A stretch of DNA of 64,000 bases from Oligella urethralis DSM 7531 (lineage in GTDB: Bacteria; Pseudomonadota; Gammaproteobacteria; Burkholderiales; Burkholderiaceae_B): assembly GCF_000372065.1 (NCBI RefSeq), contig NZ_AQVB01000001.1, positions 257,375 to 321,374 on the forward strand. The letters are read 5' to 3'. This document shows, one piece after another, positions 56,354 to 64,000 of this stretch (the stretch's first letter is position 1; every line of letters starts with the position of its first letter). Below the pieces are notes generated by a model. It did not search any database. It was given only the letters and a program-made list of their open reading frames with translations, and was not told where the DNA came from. Made by a program: the position numbers and the translations under genes.

Positions 56354-56392
56354 AATAAAAAAGCGCCAATAGCATGACATACTAGGCGCTTT
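56354..56392 (-). terminator. Rho-independent terminator after yggT
   Basis: Minus strand AAAGCGCC / GGCGCTTT with a T6 tract, 25 bases after the yggT stop. Near copy of the element at 51339-51374. Confidence 0.88.
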
Positions 56393-56416
56393 GCTGATAA
56401 GAGTTGGATCTGCAAA

Positions 56417-56983
56417 CTAAATAAAGGCTTTAACTAAGGGGGACTCAATTCCCTTTAGACCGGCTAATAACACCTGACATACAATCGCTACCACCATCGG
56501 TGATAAATCAATGCCTTGCATGCGATTTAATAGCGGCAAATTACGGATGGGCGTAAGAATCGGTTCCAGTAAGGCCTTAAAGAGGGTGATCGCTGGTGAC
56601 ATGGGGTTAATCCACGACAAAATGGCATAAAACAGGGTCAACCAAAAAAGTAGGTTGAGCGCATTTTTAGCTAAAAGCAATAAGCCTTCAAACGGCAAAT
56701 AGCTCAAAAGGGCTTGCGCTTGACTGCCTAGGACAATGAAGAGTGCCAATAATAGCTGCAATACACAGGTTATGTAGGCAGCGAGTAGGGAGGCTGTATC
56801 AATGCGACGGGTCACTGGGAGGATTTTGCGTAAAGGCACCACGAGCCAACTGGTGAACTGAGTGACATTGGCAATTAGGGGGTTAAAGGCTGGTATACGC
56901 AAGTAGTAAAACCATGCGCCCAATAGTAATGCAGCACAAAATAGGGTGCCTATAATCTGGATTAAGAACAATATCATCGTCAT
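56417..56983 (-). CDS. YggT family membrane protein
   Basis: 188-residue integral membrane protein with two YGGT repeats, each with paired hydrophobic helices. Characteristic stretches are 'FTSWLVVPLRKILPVTRRID' and 'FKALLEPILTPIRNLPLL', i.e. the repeated 'PLRKILP'/'PIRNLPL' motifs. Implicated in osmotic shock tolerance or cell-division membrane organisation in other bacteria; role here unproven. Its start lies about 150 bases downstream of the histone-like stop, separated by a terminator. Confidence 0.9.
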   Translation of the reverse strand: MTMILFLIQIIGTLFCAALLLGAWFYYLRIPAFNPLIANVTQFTSWLVVPLRKILPVTRRIDTASLLAAYITCVLQLLLALFIVLGSQAQALLSYLPFEGLLLLAKNALNLLFWLTLFYAILSWINPMSPAITLFKALLEPILTPIRNLPLLNRMQGIDLSPMVVAIVCQVLLAGLKGIESPLVKAFI

Positions 56984-57008
56984 ATACTAAGTCTCTTAAG
57001 GCAAGGGC

Positions 57009-57046
57009 TGCTTAAAAATAAACTAGCCGACTGAGTCGTCGGCTAG
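57009..57046 (-). terminator. Rho-independent terminator after the histone H1-like gene
   Basis: Minus strand 9-bp perfect stem CTAGCCGAC / GTCGGCTAG, 6-base loop, then TTTATTTTT. Confidence 0.85.
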
Positions 57047-57131
57047 TAAGCAAAACCGGGTCAATCAATTAGCAACTATTTTAGCAGATCGATTCGCACC
57101 GAAATTTTTAATTAAGCACCGTCCCGGACGA

Positions 57132-57890
57132 TTAGTCATTGCTATTGCTTTTGCCCACCGGGAACGGCCATTTAGGTTTAGCCGCTTCATTGGGCACACT
57201 GACTTTACGTGTTACCACGGCTTTAGCAGGGGTTGGTGGGTTATCCACTGGTTTATCCGCTGGCGCTTTTTTAACGGCGACTTTTTTAGTTGCCGCCTTT
57301 TTGGCCGGTGCTTTTTTAGCTACCGTTTTTTTAGCGGTGGTCGTTTTTGTGCTTACTGCGCTTTCAGTAGCCTCAGGGGTAAGCTCAGTCTGGGCTGCCG
57401 TCTTCGTTGCGGCTTTGCTAGCCGCAGTTTTTTTCGCAGCTGTCGTGGCTTTCTTGGCAGCTGTCGTTTTTTTCACGGCAGGTGTAGCTTTCTTTGCAGC
57501 CGTTGTTGCTTTTTTCGCTGCAGTGGTGGTTTTCTTCGCCGCTGCTGTTTTGGCTGTGCGCTTAGTTGCTGTTTTAGCGGCCGTTGTTTTGCTGGCTGCC
57601 TTCTTTGCTGGTGCCGCTTTTACTGCTGCTTGCTTAGTGGCTGTCGTCGTTTCAGTCTTGAGCTCTTCAGCAGTGCTGTTGGTAGCAGCAGCGGTTTTTT
57701 TGGCTGCCACTTTTTTGGCGGCAGGGCTTTTAGCAGCACTGGCTCGGGTCGTAGTTTTTCGTGCCGTGGTTTTCTTTACGGCTTTTTTGGCTGCCGTGGT
57801 TTTTGTAGCGGCAGTCGTTTTAGTCTCGACTTCATCCGTAGCCGCTACGGTTGCCGCTTTGGTGGCTGCGGTTTTTTTGCTGATAGCCAT
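57132..57890 (-). CDS. Histone H1-like Lys/Ala-rich DNA-binding protein
   Basis: 252-residue low-complexity protein made mostly of Ala, Lys and Thr, with many copies of AAKK/TAAKK units. It closes with a conserved-looking tail 'KPKWPFPVGKSNSND'. It resembles bacterial H1-like proteins (Bordetella BpH1, Chlamydia HctB, AlgP-like), which bind DNA non-specifically through lysines. The reverse strand also carries a long Ala/Val-rich open frame; the minus-strand reading is preferred because it has the lysine-rich texture, an AAGGAG ribosome binding site and a terminator. Repeat number may vary between strains. Confidence 0.85.
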   Translation of the reverse strand: MAISKKTAATKAATVAATDEVETKTTAATKTTAAKKAVKKTTARKTTTRASAAKSPAAKKVAAKKTAAATNSTAEELKTETTTATKQAAVKAAPAKKAASKTTAAKTATKRTAKTAAAKKTTTAAKKATTAAKKATPAVKKTTAAKKATTAAKKTAASKAATKTAAQTELTPEATESAVSTKTTTAKKTVAKKAPAKKAATKKVAVKKAPADKPVDNPPTPAKAVVTRKVSVPNEAAKPKWPFPVGKSNSND

Positions 57891-57957
57891 TGAAACGCTC
57901 CTTGATTAGTTAATCGTCTAACTTAAGATTACTGTATTTTTAAGTTCAAATCACTGA

Positions 57958-59379
57958 TTACTTAATGTGCTGCTCTGATAACACCTGCTGCAGACGCGCT
58001 AACACCACATCACGACCTAGTAGAGCCAATACGGCATCAACCGATGGGGTCTGCTTTTGACCCGTAATTGCCACTCGCAGTGGAATACCGAGCGCAGGCA
58101 TTTTGACCGCTTTGGCCGCAAGGGTCTCTTTAATCGTGGCTGCTAAGCTCTCGACTGACCAGTTGTCTAACTGCTCGGCGCGCGCTTTAAAATCCGCTAA
58201 GATAGCAAGCGCATCAGGCGTTAGGACTTGCGCTTTAAGTGCCTCATCCGCTGCTTGATAAGGACCAAAGAAGAGCATGGCTGAATCTGCTAACTGCTCT
58301 AGGGTCTCGGCCCGATCCTTAAATAAATTAAGAATAGCCACCGTCTCAAAGCCATCGGTTTGACCGCCACGGGCTTCAATGCGTGGTAGCACAGCCTGCA
58401 TCAGCTCCTCATCGCTAAGTTGCTTAATATAGTGGGCATTGAGCCAGTTTAGCTTTTTAGGATCCCATTGCGCAGCCGCTTTGGAGAGGTTGTCAGTATT
58501 AAACCATTCGATAAATTGTGCGCGACTGAAAATCTCATCGTCACCATGACTCCAACCCAAACGAGCTAGGTAATTGACCATGGCCTCAGGTAGGTAGCCC
58601 TCATGATGATATTCCATCACACTGACGGCACCATGTCGTTTGGATAGCTTTTGACCATCCGGTCCTAAAATCATCGGCACATGACAATAGACGGGGATCG
58701 TGGCGCCCAAGGCTTCTAAAATATTAATCTGACGCGGGGTGTTATTGACATGGTCATCACCGCGAATCACATGCGTGATCCCCATATCCCAGTCATCCAC
58801 CACCACACAGAAGTTGTAAGTGGGGCTGCCATCGGGACGCGCAATAATCAAATCATCCAACTCGGCATTGGCAATCGTAATAGGACCTTTAACCATATCG
58901 TCCCACATCACAAAGCCATCTTGAGGATTTTTAAAACGCACCACCGGATGTCGATCGGCGGGAATGGGTGGGAGTGTTTTACCAGCTTCAGGGCGCCAAG
59001 TACCATCGTACTTAGGCTTTAAACCCTTAGCGCGAGCAGCCTCACGCATGGCCTCTACTTCCTCGGGGCTACTGTAGCAATAATAAGCTTTACCCTCATC
59101 AAGTAATTGCTGGATGACCTCTTTGTAGCGCTCAAAATGCTGTGTTTGATAGAAGGGACCCTCATCATGATCTAAATCTAGCCACTGCATCCCCTTTAGA
59201 ATAGCCTCGACCGCTTCAGGGGTGGAGCGTTCTAAATCGGTATCTTCAATTCTTAAAATAAACTGACCCTGATGGTGACGGGCAAAGGCCCAAGAAAAGA
59301 GGGCGGTACGTGCACCACCTAAATGTAAATAGCCAGTTGGGGAGGGAGCAAAACGAGTTCTAACGGTAGCAGTTGTCAT
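57958..59379 (-). CDS. gltX: Glutamyl-tRNA synthetase
   Basis: Class I synthetase charging tRNA-Glu. The HIGH-equivalent is in '[18 protein letters not shown]', the second motif is '[13 protein letters not shown]', and '[10 protein letters not shown]' and '[14 protein letters not shown]' also fit. 473 residues, standard. It lies 67 bases upstream of the histone-like gene on the same strand and is divergent from the Pat-like gene. Confidence 0.98.
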   Translation of the reverse strand: MTTATVRTRFAPSPTGYLHLGGARTALFSWAFARHHQGQFILRIEDTDLERSTPEAVEAILKGMQWLDLDHDEGPFYQTQHFERYKEVIQQLLDEGKAYYCYSSPEEVEAMREAARAKGLKPKYDGTWRPEAGKTLPPIPADRHPVVRFKNPQDGFVMWDDMVKGPITIANAELDDLIIARPDGSPTYNFCVVVDDWDMGITHVIRGDDHVNNTPRQINILEALGATIPVYCHVPMILGPDGQKLSKRHGAVSVMEYHHEGYLPEAMVNYLARLGWSHGDDEIFSRAQFIEWFNTDNLSKAAAQWDPKKLNWLNAHYIKQLSDEELMQAVLPRIEARGGQTDGFETVAILNLFKDRAETLEQLADSAMLFFGPYQAADEALKAQVLTPDALAILADFKARAEQLDNWSVESLAATIKETLAAKAVKMPALGIPLRVAITGQKQTPSVDAVLALLGRDVVLARLQQVLSEQHIK

Positions 59380-59545
59380 GATGTTAAATCGGTTTAAATC
59401 TAAAATTTCCTCACGCAGTAAGGTGGCGTGATGTTAGTTTTAATTGTACGCTTTACATTGTAAAATAGGAACTATCATACCATTAAGATGCAACATAGCT
59501 GAGCTTGAGTTGCTCCCTTATCGCCAATTAGCTGACATTATTCTT

Positions 59546-62017
59546 ATGTATAAACATCGACTAGCCGCCTTATTTGATCCTAGCTCCATTTTGGTGATTA
59601 GTGATATTGATTTGCCCCTCTCTAAGTACATTGCAGGTCGCTCCCGGCGCCAGGTTGAGTGGCACCGCTGGGATATAGCCTCACAGCAAGAGGTGGTAAA
59701 TGTCGGCACCAGTCTGCGGGCGGACACGCCGGATGATACCTTGGAGGCTCCTGATCTTGCCTTAATCTGCTTAGCCTCTAAAAAAGTTGAGCTAGCGCTA
59801 CAACTACTATCCAAAAGACGACCTAAGGCCTTAATTATCCTGCCCTATACCGATATCGATGCCGATGCACTTAGCTTAGCCCCTAGGATTAAGGCCTGGG
59901 CCCAGGAGCATCAATGCCTCTTGTTGGGGCCACGTAGCTTCGGTGTGCAGCGTCCGATGCAGGGGCTGAATTTTAGTCGTATCCCCTTAGTGCATCGCGG
60001 TAAGGTGGCGGTTGTCTCACAGTCACGGATGATTTTAATGTCTGTCTTAGACTGGGCTGCCGAGTCCGGTGTCGGTGTGTCGACAGCGGTGTCCACGGGC
60101 GAGGTCCCAGGGGTGAGCTTAGCGGAGATCATTGAGTACTTGGCGGGCGACACTTACACCAGCAGCATCGTGTTGTATTTGGATAAGTTAACTCAAGGAC
60201 GTGCTTTACTCAGCGCCTTAAGGGCAGCAGCGGCGGTTAAACCGGTGGTGGTATTCCGTGCGGGGCGCATGGATAGCGAGCTGTTGGGTGAGGACGTGGT
60301 GTTTGATGCGGCCGTTAGGCGCTCTGGTGCGGTGCGAGCCAATTATATTCTGGAGCTTTTCTCGGCATTGAAGACCGTTAACCATATTCGTAAGCCTAAA
60401 GGTGGTCGCTTAGCTATTTTAGGTAATGGCCGTGCACAGACGCAGTTACTTTGGGATGTCTTGGGTTCAGCCGGTGAGGCGGCACGCCTTGGCTATTTAT
60501 CACCAGACACACAGCATACTTTAGCGGTGCATTTGGGTCCCGGTTCGATTACGACTAATCCGGTCATCGGTTATAAGCCATTTAGCAGTAGTAGTTTAGT
60601 GGCTGCCTTAAAAATATTGGTTGACGATCCGGCGATTGATGCGGTGATGCTGATTTTAGCGCCCGATGAGGCGAGCGATATGGAGGAAATCGTGCGCGGC
60701 TTGGCGGAGTATGCGCCTAAAGCGCCCAAGCCGATATTTACCACGCTCTTTGGTGAAGAGATTATGCATCCCTTAAGGCAGATTATGGATGAAGCAGGTA
60801 CGCCAGCCTTTAGAAATCCGGAAACTGCGTTTTTTGGTTTTAATACGATTAATGCCTATCACTATAACCAGCAGCTATTACAGCAGGTGCGGATTCCCTT
60901 ATTGGTCAACACTGAACCTGATAAAGAGGCGGTGCAAACACTTATTGATAAGGCGCGGGCTGAGGGTCGGACGGTACTCAGTTTAGAGGAGATACGCAGT
61001 ATTTTCCGTAGCTACAATGTCGATATGCTGTGGGCGGATGAGATGGACGAGCATCGTGAGGAAATTGACGATGAGGCCCCTTTTGCGCGTGTGACGGTCA
61101 AGCGAGATCCGATTTTCGGGCCATGGATTTATTTTGGTGAGGGTAAGCATGAGGTGCGTATTTCAGAGCATGATCATGGGCAAGATTTGCCACCCTTAAA
61201 TGCGTTTTTGGCAGCGCAGCTCATTGAGCGTAGTCGTTTTTGGCGTTTAGAATTGCATTTTTATGCAGAAGAACATCATTTTGTGAAGTTGCAAAAGCTG
61301 CTTGAAATCGTCAGTGATTTGGTGAGCGAGCACCCAGATATTGAAACGATGGAAATTAATCCTATTGCTTTAGGGTTAAATAATCTCATTGCCGATAGTG
61401 CCACGATCAGTCTTACGGCGGAGCCACAAGCGAAGACTGTCGAAAGTCGCTACCAACATTTGGCGATCCATCCTTATCCTCATTATTTGGTTGAGCATAA
61501 AGTGTTTCAGGACGGTATACCGTGGACCTTGCGACCGATTCGTCCAGAAGATGCCGAAGCGCTACAAAACTTTATTCGCAGCTTATCCGACAGCTCGCGT
61601 TATATGCGCTTTGTGTCAATGATGAGTGAATTAACGCCAAAAATGCTAACGCGCTATACCTATGTGGATTATGACAAAGAGCTAGCCCTAGTGGCGACTA
61701 CCGAGGTGCCTAATCCAGCGAATCGCGGCCTGCCGCAAGAGGTCATTATCGGTTTAGCCCACTATTTACGTAATAACGACGGGGTCGGTGCCGAATATGC
61801 TTTGGTTATTTCGGACGATTGGCAGCGCCGTCGTTTGGGGCATTCGCTGATGTCAAAGCTGATCGAGCTAGGTCGACAGCAGGGCTTGGAGTATCTGGAG
61901 GGTATTGTGCTTAGCAATAACAAAGCGATGTTGAGTCTAATGACTGGCTTGGGCATGATAAATGATCCTGACCCGGAAGATCACAGCGTACGTCGAGTAT
62001 GGATGCCTTTTAAGTAG
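59546..62017 (+). CDS. Pat-like protein: acyl-CoA synthetase (ADP-forming) domains plus GNAT acetyltransferase
   Basis: Large protein of the Pat/YfiQ type. Domain order: CoA-binding Rossmann domain (about 1-130), succinyl-CoA-ligase-like domains (150-450), ATP-grasp remnant (about 470-640) and a C-terminal GNAT domain ('WTLRPIRPEDAEALQNFI', 'EYALVISDDWQRRRLGHSL'). In enterobacteria such proteins acetylate lysines, for example on acetyl-CoA synthetase. Here the ATP-grasp lacks its N-terminal half, including the 'LKI..HKSDVGGV' lysine motif; only about 25 residues join 'SIFRSYNVDML' to 'DPIFGPWIYFG'. The start at 59546 begins just before the conserved 'LFDPSSILVI'; a longer frame from 59444 is less likely. 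Confidence 0.88.
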   Translation: MYKHRLAALFDPSSILVISDIDLPLSKYIAGRSRRQVEWHRWDIASQQEVVNVGTSLRADTPDDTLEAPDLALICLASKKVELALQLLSKRRPKALIILPYTDIDADALSLAPRIKAWAQEHQCLLLGPRSFGVQRPMQGLNFSRIPLVHRGKVAVVSQSRMILMSVLDWAAESGVGVSTAVSTGEVPGVSLAEIIEYLAGDTYTSSIVLYLDKLTQGRALLSALRAAAAVKPVVVFRAGRMDSELLGEDVVFDAAVRRSGAVRANYILELFSALKTVNHIRKPKGGRLAILGNGRAQTQLLWDVLGSAGEAARLGYLSPDTQHTLAVHLGPGSITTNPVIGYKPFSSSSLVAALKILVDDPAIDAVMLILAPDEASDMEEIVRGLAEYAPKAPKPIFTTLFGEEIMHPLRQIMDEAGTPAFRNPETAFFGFNTINAYHYNQQLLQQVRIPLLVNTEPDKEAVQTLIDKARAEGRTVLSLEEIRSIFRSYNVDMLWADEMDEHREEIDDEAPFARVTVKRDPIFGPWIYFGEGKHEVRISEHDHGQDLPPLNAFLAAQLIERSRFWRLELHFYAEEHHFVKLQKLLEIVSDLVSEHPDIETMEINPIALGLNNLIADSATISLTAEPQAKTVESRYQHLAIHPYPHYLVEHKVFQDGIPWTLRPIRPEDAEALQNFIRSLSDSSRYMRFVSMMSELTPKMLTRYTYVDYDKELALVATTEVPNPANRGLPQEVIIGLAHYLRNNDGVGAEYALVISDDWQRRRLGHSLMSKLIELGRQQGLEYLEGIVLSNNKAMLSLMTGLGMINDPDPEDHSVRRVWMPFK

Positions 62018-62077
62018 CGTACGGAGTAGCTCATTAGCTCTTAGGGGGCTGGCTGTCGTGAGGAGCGGCGAGTGGCG

Positions 62078-62113
62078 ATAAAAAAACCTGCTTATCCAAC
62101 GATCAGCAGGTTT
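62078..62113 (-). terminator. Rho-independent terminator after the esterase gene
   Basis: Minus strand stem AAACCTGCT / AGCAGGTTT followed by a T7 tract. Confidence 0.85.
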
Positions 62114-62129
62114 AATCATGTAGCTCAAC

Positions 62130-62813
62130 TTAGTTCGCGTGGGCGCTCAAGAAGTCGTTAATGTCGCGAATTTCTTCGGCGCAAACCTCGTGTTGCATCG
62201 GGTAATCATGCCATTCTACCTCATAGCCCCATTCACGCAGTTGATCGCGACTTTGTTCGCCGCGCGCCATTTGCACCACTGGGTCAAGGGAGCCATGCAC
62301 CATTAAAATGGGCGTGTTTTGATTGGCCGCATGACGCTCCTCAGCCGTTTGTTCGAGCAATGGCAGATAGCCTGAGAGGCCGATTACGCCGCCAAGCTTT
62401 TTGGGATAACGTAGGCCAGTCGCTAGCGCCATAGCGCAACCCTGTGAAAAGCCCGCCAAGAAAATGTTTTCAGAAGGAATACCACGTTCAATTTCACGCT
62501 CGATCAAGGCATTAATATCCTCAATTGACTTGCGAATGCCCGTTTCATCTTCACGCACACCACCAATATCCATGGTGAGAAGATCGTACCACGCAGGCAT
62601 CACATAGCCGTTATTGATAGTGACGGGAATGGAGGGCGCATTGGGGAATACAAAGCGGATGTTTAAGGCCTCCGGCAAGCGAAAGTAGGGCGGTACTGGC
62701 ACAAAGTCATGTGCATTAGCCCCTAAACCATGCATCCAAATCACGCTGTGGGTGGGTACGGTATCCTTTTTAGGATGAATTAACTCAATACAATTTAACA
62801 GTTCTTGACTCAT
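62130..62813 (-). CDS. Alpha/beta-hydrolase, carboxylesterase/phospholipase family
   Basis: 227-residue carboxylesterase-2 type hydrolase. 'VIWMHGLGANAHDFVPV' is the oxyanion region, 'IFLAGFSQGCAMAL' the nucleophile elbow serine, 'GSLDPVV' supplies the aspartate and 'YPMQHEVC' the histidine. Substrates are short acyl esters; related proteins also remove acyl groups from proteins. Downstream of yjgA by about 40 bases, likely one operon. Confidence 0.93.
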   Translation of the reverse strand: MSQELLNCIELIHPKKDTVPTHSVIWMHGLGANAHDFVPVPPYFRLPEALNIRFVFPNAPSIPVTINNGYVMPAWYDLLTMDIGGVREDETGIRKSIEDINALIEREIERGIPSENIFLAGFSQGCAMALATGLRYPKKLGGVIGLSGYLPLLEQTAEERHAANQNTPILMVHGSLDPVVQMARGEQSRDQLREWGYEVEWHDYPMQHEVCAEEIRDINDFLSAHAN

Positions 62814-62852
62814 AAAAACACTTCCTTAATCTAGGGTGAGGCGTAAGACGCT

Positions 62853-63401
62853 TTACTCTATCACGTCCTTGAGAAATTGAAATAAAGCTCGGTATTGCTT
62901 ACGTTGTGGTGTTTGATTCTCGCTTAGCTTAGCGTTTTGCGCCTGCTCCTTGCGAGCGGCACGCACCACACTGCGGAGGGCTTGAATATCAAGCTGTGGG
63001 TATTGTTCGATAAACTTCGTCACCTCCTCATCGCTTTCAATTAAGCGCTCACGCATTAATTCTAATCGATGGAAATGATCATTTTGCTCCTTGGAACCAT
63101 GCTTCCAGGTGTGCAACAGCGTTTTAATCGTCTCCAGATCGGCTTGGCGCAAGAGCTTTGCGGCATAATGCGTCTGGCGTCGCTTAGCGCCATGGCTTTT
63201 GAAACTTTTTGCTTGCTCCAAGGCGCGCGTCATTTCCTCCTCCAGTGGGAGTTGACGTATTCTATCCACAGAGAGCTCAATTAATTCCTTGGTTAAATCA
63301 ACAATGGCATGTAGTTCACGCTTAACCTGCGACTTGCTAGGGCCGTCATAGCCGTTGTCATCGAAGCTTGGGTCGTTGTTGTGCTCGGATTCTATTGTCA
63401 T
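62853..63401 (-). CDS. yjgA: Ribosome-associated protein YjgA (DUF615)
   Basis: 182-residue DUF615 protein that co-purifies with late 50S assembly intermediates in E. coli. 'PSKSQVKRELHAIVDLTKEL' and 'HGAKRRQTHYAAKLLRQADL' in parts are diagnostic. Highly charged and helical. Divergent from pmbA, as in many proteobacteria, where the two genes are neighbours. Confidence 0.94.
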   Translation of the reverse strand: MTIESEHNNDPSFDDNGYDGPSKSQVKRELHAIVDLTKELIELSVDRIRQLPLEEEMTRALEQAKSFKSHGAKRRQTHYAAKLLRQADLETIKTLLHTWKHGSKEQNDHFHRLELMRERLIESDEEVTKFIEQYPQLDIQALRSVVRAARKEQAQNAKLSENQTPQRKQYRALFQFLKDVIE

Positions 63402-63509
63402 AGAGGTATTAAAAGGTTTATAAAAACGTGTCAGTCGTATATGATAGCCTGAGAGCTAAATTGATTGGTAAAAAACCATCCATCCTATTTACAAGGTAGT
63501 TGATTTTTA

Positions 63510-64000
63510 ATGAGTGTTAGCAGTTCAGATTTTGAGTTAATTGTACAAAAGGCCTTAGCCAAAGCCAAAGAATTGGGGGCTAGTGATGCGTCCGCAGGCG
63601 TGTCCGAATCGGCTGGTTTAGTGGTGGGCGTGCGTCAGGGGCAAGTAGAAACCATTGAGCGTACCCGCGATCGTTCCTTAGGGGTGACGGTTTATCGTGG
63701 TAAGGCGCGCGGTTCGGCCTCCACCTCGGATTTGAGTGATAAGGCTTTGGCAGAAACGGTTGCTGCCGCCTGGAATATCGCTCGTTATACCGCAGAGGAT
63801 GAGGCTGCTGGACTACCGGACCCGCAGGACTTAGCGACGGATTTTCGTGATCTGCAACTTTATAAGCCGTGGGATATTGATCCTAGTAGTGCCACGGAAT
63901 TGGCCTTGCAGGCAGAAGAAGCGGCACTCGCATCGAGTGACAAAATCACGAATAGTGAGGGGGCGCAGGTTAATACCGGTAGCGGTCGTTTTGTGATCGC
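63510..64000 (+). CDS. pmbA: Metalloprotease PmbA/TldE (3' end outside window)
   Basis: N-terminal part of the TldE subunit of the TldD/TldE protease, which degrades unfolded peptides and matures some peptide antibiotics and CcdA. Recognisable are 'KALAKAKELGASDASAGVSE', 'RTRDRSLGVTVYRGKARGSA' and 'SDKITNSEGAQVNTGSGRFV'. The frame is open at the window edge (about 163 codons seen of roughly 450). ATG at 63510; its ribosome binding site (AAGG) is rather distant. Divergent from yjgA, which supports the call. Confidence 0.93.
   Translation, partial: MSVSSSDFELIVQKALAKAKELGASDASAGVSESAGLVVGVRQGQVETIERTRDRSLGVTVYRGKARGSASTSDLSDKALAETVAAAWNIARYTAEDEAAGLPDPQDLATDFRDLQLYKPWDIDPSSATELALQAEEAALASSDKITNSEGAQVNTGSGRFVI

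Noticed and set aside
57139-57909. 256-codon plus-strand open frame opposite the histone-like gene
   Set aside because: It is the mirror of the AAKK repeat (Ala/Val/Phe-rich), lacks known motifs, and the minus strand has the better ribosome binding site and terminator.

Overview
This is a bacterial chromosomal window with dense housekeeping gene content. Protein families and gene order point to a betaproteobacterium of the order Burkholderiales, most likely an Alcaligenaceae-type organism of moderate base composition. The supporting blocks are tamA-tamB-dcd-decarboxylase, hemL-thiE-rubredoxin-algH-ruvX-pyrR-pyrB-pyrC'-plsC, and mpl-yqiA-RNB-aroE. The genus assignment is inference. No rRNA, tRNA, CRISPR array or intact insertion sequence was recognised.

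Layout. 1-12.2 kb: the 3' part of tamA, an unusually long tamB, dcd, a basic amino acid decarboxylase and a BaiN-like flavoprotein. 12.2-16.1 kb: a small GrlR-like gene, a palindrome, a structured leader in front of an orphan gcvH, then dadA and a YkvI-type transporter. 16.1-20 kb (minus strand): nnrS-nsrR behind a promoter with a candidate NsrR operator, a Nudix/ThiE fusion and a DUF815 ATPase. 20.2-26.2 kb (plus strand): ispB, ilvD, ppc. 26.3-33.2 kb (minus strand): rplU-rpmA-obgE-proB, argJ, and thiE-hemL. 33.3-38.2 kb (plus strand): a tightly packed rubredoxin/algH/ruvX/pyrR/pyrB/pyrC'/plsC operon. 38.2-45.3 kb (minus strand): mpl, yqiA, an RNB ribonuclease fused to shikimate dehydrogenase, lptG and apaH. 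45.4-51.3 kb (plus strand): tlpA-like, aroQ, accB, accC, prmA, a zinc-ribbon membrane protein and a PfkB kinase. 51.4-54.7 kb: a small accessory zone with a periplasmic sulfite dehydrogenase pair (sorAB), a decayed minus-strand gene, a hypothetical gene and another coding remnant. 54.7-64 kb: an aldehyde dehydrogenase, yggT, a histone H1-like gene, gltX, a Pat-like acetyltransferase, an esterase, yjgA and the start of pmbA.

Most genes serve the cell envelope (TamAB, Mpl, LptG, PlsC, AccBC), amino acid, nucleotide and isoprenoid synthesis, and translation. The lifestyle-specific parts are NO sensing and response (NsrR/NnrS), sulfite oxidation (SorAB) and D-amino acid catabolism (DadA).

The items most worth a second look are: the RNB-AroE fusion; the roughly threefold modular repetition inside TamB; the Pat-like protein lacking half of its ATP-grasp domain; the NsrR with a long insertion between its first two cluster cysteines, together with a matching operator upstream of nnrS; the structured gcvH leader; and the DPR-repeat tail of ObgE. 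No wholly new multi-gene system was identified with confidence.
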